Source: Oscillospiraceae bacterium (GTDB lineage Bacteria > Bacillota > Clostridia > Oscillospirales > Ruminococcaceae). Taken from it: a stretch of DNA of 35,832 nt. Numbering within the stretch: position 1 is the stretch's first letter; the number at the start of each line of letters is the position of its first letter. Position numbers and translations under genes: made by a program. Under the pieces are notes generated by a model. The model did no database searches, was not told the origin of the DNA, and was given only the letters and a program-made list of their open reading frames with translations. Shown here in pieces: positions 32,418 to 35,832 of this stretch. Location of the stretch: NCBI GenBank assembly GCA_017396665.1, contig JAFQLH010000027.1, positions 1-35,832 on the forward strand. Direction: 5' to 3'.

Positions 32418-32460
32418 CAGCCGTGTTTCCGAAGAAGGAAATATGGCTGTTTTGCTGTTT
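32418..32460 (+). terminator. Intrinsic terminator after comM
   Basis: Stem CAGCCGTGTTTCC (32418-32430), loop GAAGAA, then GGAAATATGGCTG (32437-32449) pairing fully with two G-U wobbles, followed by TTTTGCTGTTTT. It lies 90 nt past the comM stop. Confidence 0.82.
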
Positions 32461-32484
32461 TCGGGAAAAAGGGGCTTTGATTCG

Positions 32485-32513
32485 TTGACCTGTCCTTAAG
32501 TTTGTACTATAAT
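32485..32513 (+). promoter_or_regulatory. Sigma-A promoter of rpoB
   Basis: TTGACC (32485-32490), 17-nt spacer, TATAAT (32508-32513). Transcription would begin near 32520 and give a ~148-nt leader. Confidence 0.87.
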
Positions 32514-32597
32514 TATAAACTGAATCATAATGGATTGATAGCCTCATTTTGCGAAAAAAGCCGCAGGAAAAAGGCACAGATTCTCTATGAAAGCCGA

Positions 32598-32630
32598 CTC
32601 AGAAAGCCAAAGAAAACGGCGTTTTCTGAG
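32598..32630 (+). promoter_or_regulatory. Hairpin in the rpoB leader
   Basis: CTCAGAAA (32598-32605) pairs with TTTCTGAG (32623-32630), extended inward by CC/GG pairs. No T-run follows, so it is not a simple terminator; it may stabilise the message or serve translational control. I see no known leader motif. The rest of 32329-32667 holds only the comM terminator and the rpoB promoter. Confidence 0.5.
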
Positions 32631-32667
32631 CGAAAATCAATATATTCTTTAAGGAGTGATTGAGCCA

Positions 32668-35600
32668 ATGGTGAATGTCAAGGACGTAAAGCTCGGTAAG
32701 AATGTCCGTAAGAGCTTTGCCAAGATTAATGAAGTCTTGGAAATGCCTAATCTTATCGAGGTCCAGAAGAATTCGTACAAATGGTTTCTCGAGGAAGGTC
32801 TCAGAGAGGTATTCCGTGACGTATCAGCAATAACTGACTATAACGGAACACTTGAGCTTAACTTCATCGACTACCGTATCGACGACACACCTAAGTACAC
32901 TGTTGCGGAATGTAAGGAAAGAGATGTAACCTATGCCGCACCACTGAGAGTCGTAGCAAGACTCACAAACACAGAAACCGGAGAAATCAAGGAAAGCGAA
33001 GTTTTCATGGGCGACTTCCCGCTTATGACAGACAGCGGAACCTTCGTAATCAACGGTGCTGAAAGAGTTATCGTTTCTCAGCTTGTCCGTTCACCGGGCG
33101 TGTATTTTGCAAGCGATAAGGACAAGTCCGGTAAGGACCTGTTCAAGTCTACTGTTATCCCTAACAGAGGTGCTTGGCTTGAATACGAGATGGACTCTAA
33201 CGATATCACATACGTGCGTATCGACAAGAACAGAAAAATTCCTCTCACAACATTTATCAGAGCTCTCGGTATCGGCACAAATGACGAAATCGAGCAGACC
33301 TTCGGTAATGACGAAAGACTTAACCTCACAATTTTACAGCGTGACGCTACTGCAAACAGAGAGGAAGATCTCCTCGAGGTTTACAGAAAGCTCCGTCCGG
33401 GCGAGCCTCCAACGGTAGAAAGCGCTGTTACACACCTCAATAACCTCTTCTTTGATGCTAAGAGATATGACCTGTCACGCTTCGGACGTTATAAGTATAA
33501 TAAGAAGCTCGGCATCGGCTCAAGACTCTCAGGCCACGTTCTTTCACAGCCTGTAGTAAATGAGCTTACAGGCGAGGTGCTCGCTGAAGCAGGCGATTTC
33601 ATCGACTTTGCAAAGGCTATGGAAATCGAGCAGGCAGGTGTTTACGAAGCATTCGTAAAGGTAGAGGTAAAGGAATACCTCCCATCTGAAACAGGCGAGC
33701 TCGTTTTAAAGACAAGAGAAAAGGAAGTCAAGATTATCGGTAACGGTATGGTCGATATCAGCGGCTATGTTGCTGAAGACCTCACTGACTTCGGTATAAA
33801 TGAAAAGGTTTCCTTCCGTGTGCTCAAGGATATCATCGAAACAAACGAAACTGCTGAGGATATCGTTGAAGCATGCAAGACAAGAGTTGATGAGCTTATC
33901 CCTAAGCATATCATTCTCGACGATATCGTAGCTTCAATTTCCTACTACCTCAACCTCATCGACGGTGTAGGTACTGTTGACGATATCGACCACCTCGGAA
34001 ACAGACGTATCAGAAGCGTAGGCGAGCTGCTCCAGAATCAGTTCAGAATCGGCTTCACAAGAATGGAAAGAGTTATCCGTGAGAGAATGAATACTCAGTC
34101 TCAGGACGTTGAAGCTCTCACACCAACCGCTCTTATCAATATCAGACCTATCACTGCTGCAATCAAGGAATTCTTCGGTTCATCACCGCTTTCTCAGTTC
34201 ATGGACCAGACAAACCCTCTTGCAGAGCTTACACATAAGAGAAGACTTTCTGCCCTCGGCCCTGGCGGTCTCTCAAGAGACAGAGCCGGATTCGAGGTTC
34301 GTGACGTACACTATTCTCATTACGGAAGAATGTGTCCTATCGAAACTCCTGAAGGTCCTAACATCGGTCTTATCTCATACCTCGCTTCCTTCGCAAGAAT
34401 CAACGAGTACGGCTTCATCGAAGCTCCTTACAGAAGAGTAGATAAGGAAACAGGCGTTGTAACAGACGAAGTTGTTTATATGACTGCCGATGTAGAAGAC
34501 TCATTTATGGTTGCTCAGGCAAACGAACCTCTCACTGAAGAAGGAAAGTTTGCTAACGATAAGGTTAAGGGACGTTTCCGTGACCAGATTCTTGAAATCG
34601 ACAAGAACAAGATTGACTTCATGGACGTTTCTCCTAAGATGGTAGTATCAGTTGCTACCGCTATGATTCCGTTCCTCGAAAACGACGACGCAAACCGTGC
34701 CCTCATGGGCTCTAACATGCAGCGTCAGGCTGTTCCTCTGCTCAAGACAGAGTCACCAATCGTTGGTACAGGTATGGAATATAAGGCTTGTCTCGATTCA
34801 GGTGTCGCTGTTGTTTCTACAGCAGGCGGTATCGTTGAAAACGTAAGCGCAGACAAGATTGAGGTTAGAGAGGATAATGGCGAGCTCCATACCTACGACC
34901 TCATTAAGTTCAAGCGTTCAAATGCAGGAACATGTACAAACCAGCGTCCTATCGTTGATAAGGGCGAGAGAATTGAAGCTCACCAGGTAATCGCAGACGG
35001 ACCTGCAACCTGCAACGGCGAAATTTCCCTCGGTAAGAATGCCCTCATCGGCTTTATGACATGGGAAGGCTATAACTACGAAGACGCCGTTCTGCTTAAC
35101 GAAAACCTCGTAAAGCAGGATAAGTATACCTCTGTCCACATCGAAGAGTATGAACTCGAGTGCCGTGATACAAAGCTCGGCCCTGAGGAAATTACAAGAG
35201 ATATCCCTAACGTTGGCGAGGATGCCCTCAAGGACCTCGACGAGGACGGTATCATCAGAATCGGTGCAGAAGTAAGAGCAGGCGATATCCTCGTAGGTAA
35301 GGTAACTCCTAAGGGAGAAACCGAGCTTACTGCTGAAGAAAGACTCCTCAGAGCTATCTTCGGTGAAAAGGCAAGAGAAGTAAGAGATAACTCTCTTAAG
35401 GTTCCACACGGTGAAGCAGGCGTTATTATCGACGTTAAGGTGTTCACAAGAGATAACTGCGACGAGCTCGCTCCGGGCGTAAATAAGCTCGTAAGATGCT
35501 ATATCGCACAGAAGAGAAAGATTTCTGTCGGCGACAAGATGGCCGGCCGTCACGGTAATAAGGGTGTAGTTTCAAGAATTCTTCCACAGGAAGATATGCC

Positions 35601-35832
35601 GTTCCTCGAAGACGGTACTCCACTCGATATCTGTCTTAACCCTCTGGGCGTACCTTCACGTATGAATATCGGTCAGGTTCTTGAAGTTCATCTCGGTATG
35701 GCTGCAAGCAAGCTCGGCTGGAAGATTATGACCCCTGTATTCGACGGCGCACACGAAGCAGATATCCGTGAGTGCTTCAGACAGGCAGGTCTCCCTGAAG
35801 ACGGAAAGACAGTCCTCTACGACGGACGTACA
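32668..35832 (+). CDS. rpoB: RNA polymerase beta subunit (3' end outside the window)
   Basis: The first 1055 residues are in the window, with the frame open to the last base. The ATG at 32668 follows AAGGAG at 11 nt. Typical segments are seen in order: [20 protein letters not shown], the lobe [19 protein letters not shown], the rifampicin region [24 protein letters not shown] (quoted in part; wild-type Asp, His and Ser at the common resistance sites), [35 protein letters not shown] (quoted in part), and [15 protein letters not shown] near the end. It has its own promoter and comM upstream, rather than the usual rplJ-rplL genes. rpoC is expected just beyond the window. Confidence 0.98.
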   Translation, partial: MVNVKDVKLGKNVRKSFAKINEVLEMPNLIEVQKNSYKWFLEEGLREVFRDVSAITDYNGTLELNFIDYRIDDTPKYTVAECKERDVTYAAPLRVVARLTNTETGEIKESEVFMGDFPLMTDSGTFVINGAERVIVSQLVRSPGVYFASDKDKSGKDLFKSTVIPNRGAWLEYEMDSNDITYVRIDKNRKIPLTTFIRALGIGTNDEIEQTFGNDERLNLTILQRDATANREEDLLEVYRKLRPGEPPTVESAVTHLNNLFFDAKRYDLSRFGRYKYNKKLGIGSRLSGHVLSQPVVNELTGEVLAEAGDFIDFAKAMEIEQAGVYEAFVKVEVKEYLPSETGELVLKTREKEVKIIGNGMVDISGYVAEDLTDFGINEKVSFRVLKDIIETNETAEDIVEACKTRVDELIPKHIILDDIVASISYYLNLIDGVGTVDDIDHLGNRRIRSVGELLQNQFRIGFTRMERVIRERMNTQSQDVEALTPTALINIRPITAAIKEFFGSSPLSQFMDQTNPLAELTHKRRLSALGPGGLSRDRAGFEVRDVHYSHYGRMCPIETPEGPNIGLISYLASFARINEYGFIEAPYRRVDKETGVVTDEVVYMTADVEDSFMVAQANEPLTEEGKFANDKVKGRFRDQILEIDKNKIDFMDVSPKMVVSVATAMIPFLENDDANRALMGSNMQRQAVPLLKTESPIVGTGMEYKACLDSGVAVVSTAGGIVENVSADKIEVREDNGELHTYDLIKFKRSNAGTCTNQRPIVDKGERIEAHQVIADGPATCNGEISLGKNALIGFMTWEGYNYEDAVLLNENLVKQDKYTSVHIEEYELECRDTKLGPEEITRDIPNVGEDALKDLDEDGIIRIGAEVRAGDILVGKVTPKGETELTAEERLLRAIFGEKAREVRDNSLKVPHGEAGVIIDVKVFTRDNCDELAPGVNKLVRCYIAQKRKISVGDKMAGRHGNKGVVSRILPQEDMPFLEDGTPLDICLNPLGVPSRMNIGQVLEVHLGMAASKLGWKIMTPVFDGAHEADIRECFRQAGLPEDGKTVLYDGRT

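Noticed and set aside
34918-35553. 211-aa open frame on minus inside rpoB
   Set aside because: It is antisense to conserved rpoB sequence, with no start signal or family resemblance.
1-35832. CRISPR array, tRNA/rRNA genes, insertion sequence or prophage
   Set aside because: No regularly spaced direct repeats, tRNA cloverleaf, transposase, integrase or structural phage gene could be found by reading both strands.

Overview
The window is a chromosomal segment from an anaerobic, low-to-mid G+C Firmicute. It most resembles the Clostridia/Oscillospiraceae (Ruminococcus-like gut bacteria). The reasons are the oxygen-independent class III ribonucleotide reductase, a T-box leader on alaS, sigma-A promoters with near-perfect TTGACA-N17-TATAAT spacing, strong GGAGG ribosome-binding sites, and secreted proteins with Ruminococcus-style C-rich 'GDGLCDNC' linkers. 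The genus call is inference from protein character; no database search was possible. No rRNA, tRNA, CRISPR array, transposase, integrase or phage gene was seen.

Layout: (1) 1-2126, the 3' end of nrdD with a fused glutaredoxin-like domain, followed by a thioredoxin-reductase-like flavoprotein that lacks the usual NADPH phosphate-binding motif. (2) 2143-3681 on minus, an asparagine-synthetase homologue that starts after the position of the glutaminase nucleophile. (3) 3778-7371, an exported-protein block: a divergent 52-aa small protein, an 878-aa secreted protein, a 50-aa peptide and a Thr-rich lipoprotein. (4) 7372-7642, a non-coding fold-back element (copy A). (5) 7646-10490 on minus, a YtrA-type GntR regulator with an ABC ATPase and two membrane subunits, carrying an operator over its own -10. 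(6) 10595-14925, pnuC behind an attenuator leader, alkD on minus, and a MATE-MFS transporter pair. (7) 14956-15648 on minus, an alpha/beta hydrolase. (8) 15755-22704, T-box/alaS, a HIT protein, comEC, holA and RNase M5. (9) 22736-24724, pyrB with a fused PyrI-like zinc ribbon, then a membrane-anchored amidase. (10) 24728-25007, the second copy (B) of the fold-back element, inverted. (11) 25006-27478 on minus, galK, a hypothetical gene and trmB. (12) 27570-29623 on minus, a phosphohexomutase and a 91-aa hypothetical. (13) 29841-32328, a lysophospholipase-like hydrolase and comM/yifB. (14) 32485-35832, rpoB with its own promoter, running off the end.

Functionally most of the window is housekeeping: dNTP synthesis, translation, DNA replication/uptake, pyrimidine and galactose metabolism, tRNA and rRNA maturation, and transcription. 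The most unusual signal is the pair of ~271/280-bp non-coding elements at 7372-7642 and 24728-25007. They share a nearly identical core, lie in opposite orientation, and each fills the whole gap between two convergent genes. Their outermost stems and apical hairpins differ in sequence between the copies while staying self-complementary within each copy. That pattern suggests selection on a folded single strand (a structured RNA or a hairpin-type mobile element). Further points worth a second look are the redoxin fusion on NrdD beside an atypical TrxR, the N-terminally short asparagine synthetase, the pnuC leader, and the shrunken C-terminus of ComEC.
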